10,758 nucleotides of DNA, taken from positions 1 to 10,758 of the forward strand of contig JAITXH010000044.1 in assembly GCA_031284845.1 (NCBI GenBank), in the 5' to 3' direction. Shown here in pieces: positions 1 to 6,120 of the stretch. The notes below the pieces were generated by a model. The model made no database searches and had not been told where the DNA came from. It saw only the letters and a program-made list of their open reading frames with translations. Numbering within the stretch: the first letter of the stretch is position 1; each line of letters starts with the position of its first letter. The position numbers and the translations under genes were made by a program. This DNA is from Puniceicoccales bacterium. Its GTDB lineage: Bacteria > Verrucomicrobiota > Verrucomicrobiia > Opitutales > UBA953.

Positions 1-936
1 AGGCCCGTGATTACTTCTGGTCTGGTATCCACAACTTATCTGGCGGCTGGCAAGAGTGCAAAACTCAGCGTGAATGCCACAGGGACCAAGCCACTCAAAT
101 ATGAATGGAGTAAAGACGGACAAGTCGTCAGCACGAGTGCCACCTACACGGTGAAAGCTGCAAAAAACTCGAATGCCGCTGATGGTATCTACACGGTGAA
201 AGTTTACAACGCCGTCGGCTCTGTAAGCGAAAGCACCCGGGTGGAAGTGATTGTGCCGGCCTATATCGCCGGACAACCCGAATCCGTCAATGCCGTTGCC
301 GGCGACAATGTGAGCTTTACGGTCACTGCCGGAGGAGACGGCCCTTTCACCTACCAGTGGAAACTCAACGGCAAGGCGCTCTCCAGCGGATCGGGCTTTT
401 CCGGTGTAAACAGCAGGACGCTCACCGTAAGCGCATCCAAGGCCACGGCAGGTAAATATACCGTGGAAGTCAGCAACGACGGCGGCAAGACCAAGGTCAC
501 CAGCAAAGCCGCAACACTTAAAGTGCTCGAATCGCAGAGCAGTGGAAGCAGCGGAAATGCGCTGGCCCCCTCTTCCCTGCCTGTTGGCTCAAAAATCAGT
601 TACACGACGACACGCACTTCCGGTGGGTCAAAAACAGCCTATTCCAAATACTTTGTTTTTGAAAAAGGCGGAAAGTTTTCACAAGCAGACATCTTGACCG
701 GGACATATACCTATTCAACCACCGGGAAAAATTCAGCCACCTTCACATACTCCTGGGCGACAGGAAAAGCCGTCACCACATCGAGAAAAGAAAACGGTAC
801 GGTGACCTTGACCTTTACAGGCACAACTGTCTCCGGAAACCCAGAGGGCACTTGGACTTGTTCCGGAAGGACGACGACTGGCACCGCCAGCTCGGTGGCG
901 TTTACGGAAAGCGGAAGTTTTGTCCTCACCCTCTGA
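1..936 (+). CDS. Ig-like domain surface/secreted protein, C-terminal part (5' truncated by window)
   Basis: The frame is open from base 1 (first codons Arg-Pro-Val) to a TGA at 934-936, so the start lies upstream; the GTG at base 7 is not a convincing start. About 311 residues are visible. Counted from the GTG, there are two tandem Ig-like beta-sandwich domains, roughly residues 1-83 and 85-174. Each has the core Trp (YEWSKDG near 32-38, YQWKLNG near 116-122) and the tyrosine-corner strand (GIYTVKVYN near 60-68, GKYTVEVSN near 149-157). The disulphide cysteines of classical Ig domains are absent. A Ser/Gly linker (about 176-184) leads to a Thr/Ser/Gly-rich beta-strand tail of about 115 residues that I cannot assign to a named family. 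Such proteins are usually exported and act in adhesion or surface structure, but the signal peptide would lie outside the window. Ig-like fold is well supported; exact function is unknown. Confidence 0.8.
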   Translation, partial: RPVITSGLVSTTYLAAGKSAKLSVNATGTKPLKYEWSKDGQVVSTSATYTVKAAKNSNAADGIYTVKVYNAVGSVSESTRVEVIVPAYIAGQPESVNAVAGDNVSFTVTAGGDGPFTYQWKLNGKALSSGSGFSGVNSRTLTVSASKATAGKYTVEVSNDGGKTKVTSKAATLKVLESQSSGSSGNALAPSSLPVGSKISYTTTRTSGGSKTAYSKYFVFEKGGKFSQADILTGTYTYSTTGKNSATFTYSWATGKAVTTSRKENGTVTLTFTGTTVSGNPEGTWTCSGRTTTGTASSVAFTESGSFVLTL

Positions 937-989
937 TTCGCGCATTTCAGCGCTCCATAAGGCGGGACCATTTCCACGGCCCGCTTGGG

Positions 990-1028
990 TAGGGTCGTTA
1001 AGGTCTTTAGTGTCCTTAACGACCTTAA
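990..1028. repeat. Palindromic 9-bp-periodic intergenic repeat (GGTCNTTAA type)
   Basis: An exact 11-bp inverted repeat, GGTCGTTAAGG (993-1003) and CCTTAACGACC (1014-1024), surrounds a 10-base loop. It extends to 14 pairs (990-1003 with 1014-1027) if one G-U pair is allowed. The same stretch reads as four degenerate 9-mers in tandem: GGTCGTTAA, GGTCTTTAG, TGTCCTTAA and CGACCTTAA (993-1028). It lies between two convergent genes. No T-run of terminator quality follows on either strand, so it is either a weak bidirectional terminator or a copy of a dispersed intergenic repeat family. Confidence 0.6.
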
Positions 1029-1112
1029 TATTGCGCTCCCGATACACGGCGTAGCCTGTTTCTCAAAAGGCTCTAAAGAGAGAATTTCGGCACAAATGGT
1101 AACAGCCCGCCG

Positions 1113-1133
1113 AAAAAAAATGCGCCATGGCGC
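1113..1133 (-). terminator. Probable intrinsic terminator of the purC-ketosynthase-ACP-hydrolase unit
   Basis: On the minus strand, five bases after the hydrolase stop codon, the perfect 12-bp palindrome GCGCCATGGCGC (1133-1122) is followed by one A and then eight T residues (1120-1113). The RNA could form a GCGC stem of four pairs with a CATG loop followed by a U-run. The stem is short for a strong terminator, but the placement directly after the stop and the U-run length support the call. Confidence 0.45.
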
Positions 1134-1138
1134 CAGCG

Positions 1139-1888
1139 TCACACAAAACGCCCGTGGCGCAGAAAGTGAATAGTCTGGCGAATAGCGGCAGCATTACGCG
1201 TGATAAATGTGTGCGTGGCTGGCAAGACGCGATGGTCTCTCATGCCTTCGAGCCGGGTGCTTTCCACGGACACTTTGCCGTCGTTGGGGCCTGAGAAAAA
1301 AAATGCGCTGAAGAACCAATCCAGTGAGCGTCTGCCAGCGAGAATGCCTGTCTCAAAATCGGCGGCCCCGAGGCGCTGCGGCGTCGAGTCTGCGCCGGTG
1401 CCGAGTTCCTGCCCTGCGGCTCCGTTGATCTGCTGAAAAAGCCTCCAGTGCCGGAGGCGGTCAACGATCTCGCTGCCGTGGTTGGGTGGTGCAAGCATGA
1501 CGACGCGCCCGAGCAAAGGCGGATGCGGGTGGCGGCGCAGGTAACTGCGCACGAGAATGCCGCCCATGGAGTGCGTGACGAAATGAATGGCGCCCGCGCC
1601 GGCCTCTTCGCATCGGCGGACGGCGGGAGGAAGAGCGCTGTCGGCAAGTTGTTCAATAGATGCGCTGCGCGAGGGGTAGGAAATGCAGTGCGGCACAAAA
1701 CCGGCATCACTCAGCGCCGCCGACATACGCATCAGGGAGCGGGTCGAACGGCAGAGGCCGTGGAGAAGGAGGACATGTTCGGCAGGCATGGGCGGGTGGC
1801 AGCGGCTGTGCAAACGGAGAACGGCACGAGGCAACCCGGATATATCACGGGGATCCAGCCGGCTAGCCCGGCCTTTCCCAGCTCTCAT
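1139..1888 (-). CDS. Alpha/beta-hydrolase (lipase/esterase- or thioesterase-like)
   Basis: A 249-residue serine hydrolase of the alpha/beta-hydrolase fold, closest in style to the EstA/LipA lipase group. Visible elements are the oxyanion-hole segment LLLHGL (40-45), the nucleophile elbow THSMGG with Ser107, an Asp in GPNDGKVS (Asp203) and the catalytic His in ATHTF (His226), all in the expected order. The substrate cannot be read from sequence. Its place directly after a ketosynthase and an acyl carrier protein makes an acyl-ester or acyl-thioester a reasonable guess. The Arg-rich first 33 residues do not look conserved, and an internal ATG at 1789 (PAEHVLLLHG) is a plausible alternative start giving 216 residues. 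The longer start leaves an 18-base gap to the ACP gene; neither start has a Shine-Dalgarno sequence. No signal peptide is evident. Confidence 0.85.
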   Translation of the reverse strand: MRAGKGRASRLDPRDISGLPRAVLRLHSRCHPPMPAEHVLLLHGLCRSTRSLMRMSAALSDAGFVPHCISYPSRSASIEQLADSALPPAVRRCEEAGAGAIHFVTHSMGGILVRSYLRRHPHPPLLGRVVMLAPPNHGSEIVDRLRHWRLFQQINGAAGQELGTGADSTPQRLGAADFETGILAGRRSLDWFFSAFFFSGPNDGKVSVESTRLEGMRDHRVLPATHTFITRNAAAIRQTIHFLRHGRFV

Positions 1889-1906
1889 GAAATATGCGGG
1901 CGGGCG

Positions 1907-2161
1907 TCACGCTTTCGCCAAAAACTTCGGCAGCAGATATTCTCCGCAACTCGTAAGCGATGCCAGGCGCGGGTAATCCGCCTCGGGCACTTCGATACCG
2001 TGTTTTTTTCGCAGTTCCATTACGATGTCGAGAAAGTCCATCGAATCCAAACTGAGCTGGTCGCGAAGGCGAACTTCGGGAGCCACGTTACTTAGGTCCT
2101 CGTCGGGCGCGATTTCGGCGATGATGTTGAGGACGATTTTTTGCACCTGTTCCTTGGTCAT
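1907..2161 (-). CDS. Acyl carrier protein (discrete, specialised)
   Basis: An 84-residue acidic helical protein starting MTKEQVQK. The phosphopantetheine attachment motif is in LSLDSMDFLDIV, with Ser40 as the modified serine at the start of helix II. It would carry acyl chains as thioesters for the ketosynthase encoded just upstream. Helix II and what follows (ELRKKHGIEVPEADYPRL) differ clearly from housekeeping AcpP, whose corresponding region is strongly acidic (EEEFDTEIPDEEAE). This argues for a dedicated carrier protein rather than the main fatty-acid ACP. It sits 61 bases after the ketosynthase and 18 bases before the hydrolase, all on the same strand. Conversion to the holo form would need a phosphopantetheinyl transferase, which is not encoded in the window. 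Confidence 0.93.
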   Translation of the reverse strand: MTKEQVQKIVLNIIAEIAPDEDLSNVAPEVRLRDQLSLDSMDFLDIVMELRKKHGIEVPEADYPRLASLTSCGEYLLPKFLAKA

Positions 2162-2222
2162 GTGCGCGGTCTGTTTTTGTGAGTGAATGTTATTTGAAGA
2201 AAGAGGGGACGCGGGGACGATG

Positions 2223-3461
2223 TCAGCCGCGGTATTTTCCGACGATGAGCACGGAGTTGATTCCGAGCATGCCAAAAGAGTTGTTGAGAATCGTGCCCAC
2301 ACAGTCAACCCGCTTTGCGGTGTGCAGGACAAGTCCGGGCAGGGCGCATTCGGGGTCGAGGTTATCCACGTTGATGGTGGGGTGGATAATGCCGTCGGTG
2401 AACGAAGGGAGGTTCGCGGCCAGTTCCAGAGCACCGGCGGCGCCCATACAGTGGCCGATGAAGCTCTTCGTATTATTGATATGCGTATCCGGGCAATTTT
2501 CAAAAATCGTGCCCAGAGCGCGGCATTCCTGAATATCGCCCAGCGGGGTGGCCGTGGCGTGGGTGTTGACGATGTGGATGTCTTTGGGGAGCAGCCCGGC
2601 GCGTTCGAGTGCGATGCGGATGCACCCGGCCTGGCGCTCGGGGTTGGGGAGCACATCGTTGGTAGCATCGGAGTTGATGCACCAGCCGAGGATTTCGCCG
2701 TAGATGTGCGCACCGCGCCGCACGGCGTCTTCCTGACGCTCCACGGTGAAGAGTGCGCCGCCTTCGGAGATGACGATGCCGTTGCGATCCCGGTCAAAGG
2801 GGCGGGAGGCCTTATTGGGGTCGGCGTGGTGGGCGAGTGCGCCCTGATTCTTGAACCCGGCGAAAATGCCGAAAGTATGGATGGACTCGGAGACGCCTCC
2901 TGCGAAGGCAAGATCTACTTCGCCGAGCTGGAGCATCTGCGCGGCCTGGATAAGCCCGGCGTTTCCTGCGGCACAAGCGGCGCCGATGGTGTAATGGGGG
3001 CCGGTGATGCCGAGATTCATCGTCACCTCGCCCGCAGGGTTGTTGGCTACGGTGCGCGGGTTGTGGTGGTGCGTCCAGAACTTGGTGTCGTAGTTGAACC
3101 GGGAGATGTTGAATATCTCGTTTTCGGTCTCGACGTTCCCGTGCTCTGTGATGCCGACATAGACGCCGACGCGGGCTTTGTTGACGTTCTCCCACGCGAG
3201 GCCCGAATCGCCGAGCGCTTCGCGGGCGCAATAAATGGCGATGCTGCCGGCGCGGGTGCCATTGCGCAATTCCTTGCGCTTCTGGTGCCGCAGGGCATCG
3301 AAGTCGCAGACGCCTGCCGGGTGCCGCCCCATGTAGCGCACCTCTACCTCCGAGATGCGTGCCTTGCCGGATAGCAAATTGGAGCGGAACTCTTCCGGTG
3401 CGTTTCCGTTGGGGGCAGTGAGACCGATACCGGTGATGACTATGCGAGAATGGGCTGCCAT
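2223..3461 (-). CDS. Beta-ketoacyl-ACP synthase, FabF (KAS II)-like
   Basis: A 412-residue condensing enzyme of the thiolase fold, full length for the KAS I/II family. It performs decarboxylative condensation of malonyl-ACP with an acyl chain. The Cys-His-His triad is complete: Cys163 in GAACAAGNAG, His301 in NTHATATPLGD and His337 in NTKSFIGHCMGAAG, with the conserved Lys332. The C-terminal HPTIN...DPEC segment is also family-typical. The gating loop near the C terminus reads NSFGMLGIN (394-402) where FabF has NSFGFGGTN, so the gatekeeper phenylalanine is Met398 here. The active-site context AACAAGN also departs from the usual ACAT. The partner ACP follows after 61 bases. Genes for ketoreductase, dehydratase and malonyl transferase are absent here, so this is probably an accessory synthase using shared fatty-acid enzymes. 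No Shine-Dalgarno sequence precedes the ATG. Confidence 0.93.
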   Translation of the reverse strand: MAAHSRIVITGIGLTAPNGNAPEEFRSNLLSGKARISEVEVRYMGRHPAGVCDFDALRHQKRKELRNGTRAGSIAIYCAREALGDSGLAWENVNKARVGVYVGITEHGNVETENEIFNISRFNYDTKFWTHHHNPRTVANNPAGEVTMNLGITGPHYTIGAACAAGNAGLIQAAQMLQLGEVDLAFAGGVSESIHTFGIFAGFKNQGALAHHADPNKASRPFDRDRNGIVISEGGALFTVERQEDAVRRGAHIYGEILGWCINSDATNDVLPNPERQAGCIRIALERAGLLPKDIHIVNTHATATPLGDIQECRALGTIFENCPDTHINNTKSFIGHCMGAAGALELAANLPSFTDGIIHPTINVDNLDPECALPGLVLHTAKRVDCVGTILNNSFGMLGINSVLIVGKYRG

Positions 3462-3521
3462 GAAAGACAGGGGGATAAAGCGTTGCGTTTCCGGGATGTC
3501 AATCTTCGGCGTCTATCTGTT

Positions 3522-4448
3522 TTACAACGGCACGGCCAATAACTGTGCCAGTGCGTCCAGATACAGCTCCCGTGTGTGTGCGACTACTTCAGAAGGGAGG
3601 GCTGGTCCCGGTGCTTTTTTTGTTTTGCCCCACGGTTGAGCTTCCAGCCAGTCCCGCACGAATTGTTTGTCAAACGATGGCTGGGATTTGCCCGGCACAT
3701 AGCCCTTTTGCGGCCAATAGCGCGAAGAATCGGGCGTGAGCACTTCGTCTATCAGGAAGAGATCGCCGGAGGCGTCCGTGCCAAATTCGAATTTGGTGTC
3801 GGCTAATATCAGTCCGGCCTGTGCAGCCACATGCGCACCCAGTGCGTAGAGCGCGAGCGAGGCGGTTTTGACTTTTTCAAAGATGGCCGCACCGAGGATT
3901 TCCGCACATCGCGCTCCGGTGATGTTCTCATCGTGCCCTTCGACGGCCTTGGTGGAAGGCGTGAAAACGGGTGAGGGCAAGGGAGAGCTTTCCAGCAAGC
4001 CGGCGGGCAACACATGGTCGAGAATGGCACCGGTCTTTTTGTATTCCTTCCAGCCGCTTCCGGCCAGATAGCCGCGCACGATAGCCTCCACGGGCAGCGG
4101 GCGCAGTTTACGCACGAGCATGGAGCGCGGCGCCAGATGCGCGTGTTGCGGCCCGAGCGCGGCGAGCACAGCGGCGGCGTGGTCGGGCGGGAGGTGCGTG
4201 GGCATGATAGAGGCAGCGCGGGTGAACCACCACAGGCTGATCTGGGTGAGCAGCACGCCCTTGCCCGGCACGCCATTGGGCATCACGACGTCAAAAGCCG
4301 AGAGGCGGTCTGTGGCGATGATGAGCAGGTGGTCGCCGAGGTCGAAGATTTCCCGCACCTTCCCGGTGGCGATTTTGGGGAAAGGCAGCCCGTCCACAGC
4401 CATCAAGGCCGTGTCGGGAAGTTGTGCGCGCACTTGTGCAATGTCCAT
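3522..4448 (-). CDS. purC: Phosphoribosylaminoimidazole-succinocarboxamide synthase (SAICAR synthetase)
   Basis: A 308-residue cytoplasmic enzyme of de novo purine synthesis that joins CAIR and L-aspartate with ATP to give SAICAR. Family motifs occur in order: GKVREIFD (29-36) of the ATP-binding loop, ATDRLSAFD (45-53), RGYLAGSGWKEY (125-136), PSTKAVEGHDENIT (164-177), LADTKFEFG (215-223) and IDEVLTPDSSRYWP (233-246). The length fits the longer, about 300-residue bacterial/yeast-like form rather than the roughly 240-residue form. It is the first gene of a same-strand run with the ketosynthase, ACP and hydrolase genes (60-base gap to the ketosynthase). No other purine gene is nearby, so the linkage is probably shared transcription rather than a pathway link. 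The start ATG at 4448 gives the natural N terminus; no Shine-Dalgarno sequence is visible. Confidence 0.97.
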   Translation of the reverse strand: MDIAQVRAQLPDTALMAVDGLPFPKIATGKVREIFDLGDHLLIIATDRLSAFDVVMPNGVPGKGVLLTQISLWWFTRAASIMPTHLPPDHAAAVLAALGPQHAHLAPRSMLVRKLRPLPVEAIVRGYLAGSGWKEYKKTGAILDHVLPAGLLESSPLPSPVFTPSTKAVEGHDENITGARCAEILGAAIFEKVKTASLALYALGAHVAAQAGLILADTKFEFGTDASGDLFLIDEVLTPDSSRYWPQKGYVPGKSQPSFDKQFVRDWLEAQPWGKTKKAPGPALPSEVVAHTRELYLDALAQLLAVPL

Positions 4449-4569
4449 GGGCGGTGTTGTGTGTAAATAAATGCGGGCAGGAGCAAATCACGGATTGCGC
4501 TTTTGGCGAACAGGATTTTTTGTTTTTACCAAGAAGTCCGGGCACATGTGGTGCCTCTGCTTCGCTGGT
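4449..4569. promoter_or_regulatory. Divergent intergenic region between purC and the Pro-rich protein gene
   Basis: These 121 bases separate two divergently read genes and so must hold promoters in both directions unless the right-hand start is further upstream. They are more AT-rich than the flanking genes, with T-rich stretches near 4515-4527 and an AAATAA near 4465-4470. I cannot point to a convincing -35/-10 pair on either strand and see no riboswitch-like structure, even though purine genes are sometimes controlled by one. Confidence 0.3.
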
Positions 4570-5232
4570 ATGAATACTTTCTTCAAAATTCTTTTTGGTG
4601 TGCTGCTGGGTGTGGTGGGGTGCCTTGGCTGGCAATACTATGAGGCACAACAGGCCGCAGAAAAGGGATTGCAACCGGGCTGGATCCCCTTGCGGCCAGT
4701 CGAACCGCGTCCGGCTGCCCCCGCCAAAACCGTAAAACCTGCCCCCGCCGTCGTGAAGAGTGATGTGCCAAAACCGGCCACCCCTGCCCCGGCACCCAAA
4801 CCGGTTGCCGCGCCCAAACCGGTGAAAAAACCGGAAAACCCGATTCCCCTCCTTTCCTCGCAACCTTACCGCTGGCCCAAGAATGTGACTCTTCTGCAAC
4901 CATTTGACGTCCCGCTAAAAGACAACAATGGAGTGATAAACGGTGCCATCCCGCTCAGCGCCGGCGTGGTGCTGGAAGTGCGCAACGTGGTATCCAGCGG
5001 CCATGTGCTGGCGCGGGTAAAAGGGCTGGATTTCTATGTTCCGGCGAACCTCACCGACTTGCTCCAACGCGCCCTTCCCGAAGGCACGCCACCGCCGCCA
5101 CCGCCGCCGCGCCCAGCCATCGTGCAGGATACGCCCAAGGCCAAGCCGCCTTCCACGCCGCCACGGGAATCCACGCCACCACCAGCCTCAGGCGGCAGTA
5201 AGAGCACCTTGTTCGGCACTCCCATCAGGTAA
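4570..5232 (+). CDS. Membrane- or lipid-anchored Pro-rich protein with SH3-like core
   Basis: A 220-residue protein from the ATG at 4570. The N terminus (MNTFFK, then a hydrophobic run to about residue 20) is either a single membrane anchor or a lipoprotein signal, because VVGC (15-18) fits a relaxed lipobox with Cys18. A Pro/Ala/Lys-rich stretch follows (about 42-93, PKP-type repeats as in TonB-like periplasm-spanning linkers). Next comes a compact beta-rich segment (about 104-166, PFDVPL...GVINGAIPLSAGVVLEV...YVPANLTDLL) that looks like an SH3-like barrel, and then a second Pro-rich tail containing seven consecutive prolines (174-180). The frame is open back to an ATG at 4471, but that extension (residues such as WRTGFFVF) would bury the anchor 33 residues in, so I prefer 4570. 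The function is unknown. The gene precedes xth by 32 bases on the same strand. Confidence 0.7.
   Translation: MNTFFKILFGVLLGVVGCLGWQYYEAQQAAEKGLQPGWIPLRPVEPRPAAPAKTVKPAPAVVKSDVPKPATPAPAPKPVAAPKPVKKPENPIPLLSSQPYRWPKNVTLLQPFDVPLKDNNGVINGAIPLSAGVVLEVRNVVSSGHVLARVKGLDFYVPANLTDLLQRALPEGTPPPPPPPRPAIVQDTPKAKPPSTPPRESTPPPASGGSKSTLFGTPIR
5085..5113. repeat. CCG/CCA microsatellite coding polyproline
   Basis: This is a short run of CCA, CCG and CGC triplets inside the Pro-rich anchored protein gene that encodes seven consecutive prolines. It could vary in length by slippage, and translation through it would be expected to depend on elongation factor P. Confidence 0.5.
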
Positions 5233-5264
5233 CTCGCCCCCTTCTCTCTCCTGCTTTTTTCCTC

Positions 5265-6050
5265 ATGTCCTCTGCGCTCAAATTGTATTCCTGGAACGTC
5301 AACGGTATCCGCTCCATAGCCAACAAGACGCTCGACGGCTTCCTCGCCGCGCATTCGCCCGATATCCTGTGCATTCAGGAAATCAAAGCGACCGTGCCCC
5401 AGTGCGGGGATTTGTCGTTCCCTTATCCCTGGCAATATTTTCATTCCGCCGACAGGGCCGGATACTCCGGCACGGCCATACTCAGCCGGGTGAAGCCGCT
5501 GGCCGTCACCACCGATTTTGCAGGCGATCACCCGCGCGAAGGCAGGGTCGTCTCCGCCGAATTCGCCTCCTGCTTCGTCGTGTGTGCCTATGTGCCCAAT
5601 TCGCAAAACGAACTGGCGAGGCTCGATTACCGTCTGCGCTGGGATGCCGATTTCCGGGCACACCTTGCCCAGCTTGCTGCAAAAAAACCGATCTTTGTCT
5701 GCGGCGATCTCAACTGCGCACACCAGGAAATTGATTTGACCAACCCCGCGCAAAACCGCCGCAATGCCGGATTCACCGATGAAGAGCGGGCGAGCCTTTC
5801 CGTGCTCCTCGCCGACGGATTCCGGGATACCTTCCGGGAAAAAAATCCCGATGCGCGGGGGAGTTATTCGTGGTGGTCTTACCGCATGAACGCCCGTGCC
5901 CGCAACGTCGGGTGGCGCATAGATTACTGGCTCGCTTCGCACGCGCTGGATGGCGCATGGAGCGACCCTGCCATCCATCCCGACGTGCTCGGCTCCGACC
6001 ATTGCCCGGTGAGTGTGCGTGCAGACGCCGCGCTGTTTGCCCCGTTGTGA
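5265..6050 (+). CDS. xth: Exodeoxyribonuclease III / AP endonuclease
   Basis: A 261-residue member of the ExoIII/APE1 endonuclease-exonuclease-phosphatase family. It cleaves DNA 5' to abasic sites and trims blocked 3' ends in base-excision repair. All catalytic positions are present: WNVNGIRS with Asn13, the metal-binding Glu39 in IQEIK, Tyr109 in CAYVPN, Asp148 and Asn150 in CGDLNCAHQEIDL, Asp220 in GWRIDYWL and the Asp245-His246 pair in GSDHCPV. NAGFTDEER (168-175) and SYSWWSYR (200-207) are also typical. The length is normal for the family (250-280). The ATG lies 32 bases after the upstream gene, preceded by a pyrimidine-rich stretch rather than a Shine-Dalgarno sequence. It converges with the MATE gene downstream (70-base gap). 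Confidence 0.97.
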   Translation: MSSALKLYSWNVNGIRSIANKTLDGFLAAHSPDILCIQEIKATVPQCGDLSFPYPWQYFHSADRAGYSGTAILSRVKPLAVTTDFAGDHPREGRVVSAEFASCFVVCAYVPNSQNELARLDYRLRWDADFRAHLAQLAAKKPIFVCGDLNCAHQEIDLTNPAQNRRNAGFTDEERASLSVLLADGFRDTFREKNPDARGSYSWWSYRMNARARNVGWRIDYWLASHALDGAWSDPAIHPDVLGSDHCPVSVRADAALFAPL

Positions 6051-6120
6051 GTGCAAAGCTCCCGCGTTTGGATTTGGCGGCAGCGATTGTCCGGAGTGAA
6101 AAATGATTTTCCCGGCCTCG

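Noticed and set aside
1907..2911. A single long minus-strand frame joining the ketosynthase region and the ACP, considered as a fusion.
   Set aside because: Only its last 84 residues are ACP; the earlier part is out of frame with the ketosynthase and is a Ser/Pro/Thr-rich shadow. The ACP has its own ATG at 2161.
2187..3374. A 395-codon plus-strand open frame opposite the ketosynthase gene.
   Set aside because: It lies antisense to a gene with a full catalytic triad; long antisense frames are expected in GC-rich coding DNA, and its translation shows no recognisable domain.
4471..4569. An upstream in-frame ATG extending the Pro-rich protein by 33 residues.
   Set aside because: It would put the hydrophobic anchor/lipobox in the interior, and the added residues look like translated promoter sequence.
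5034..6056. A 340-codon minus-strand open frame opposite xth and the Pro-rich protein gene.
   Set aside because: It spans two well-supported plus-strand genes and their gap; the product has Gly-rich low-complexity ends and no family motif.
6085..6116. A GAAAA/TTTTC inverted repeat between the convergent xth and MATE genes, considered as a terminator.
   Set aside because: The stem is five A/T-rich pairs with no following T-run; too weak to call.
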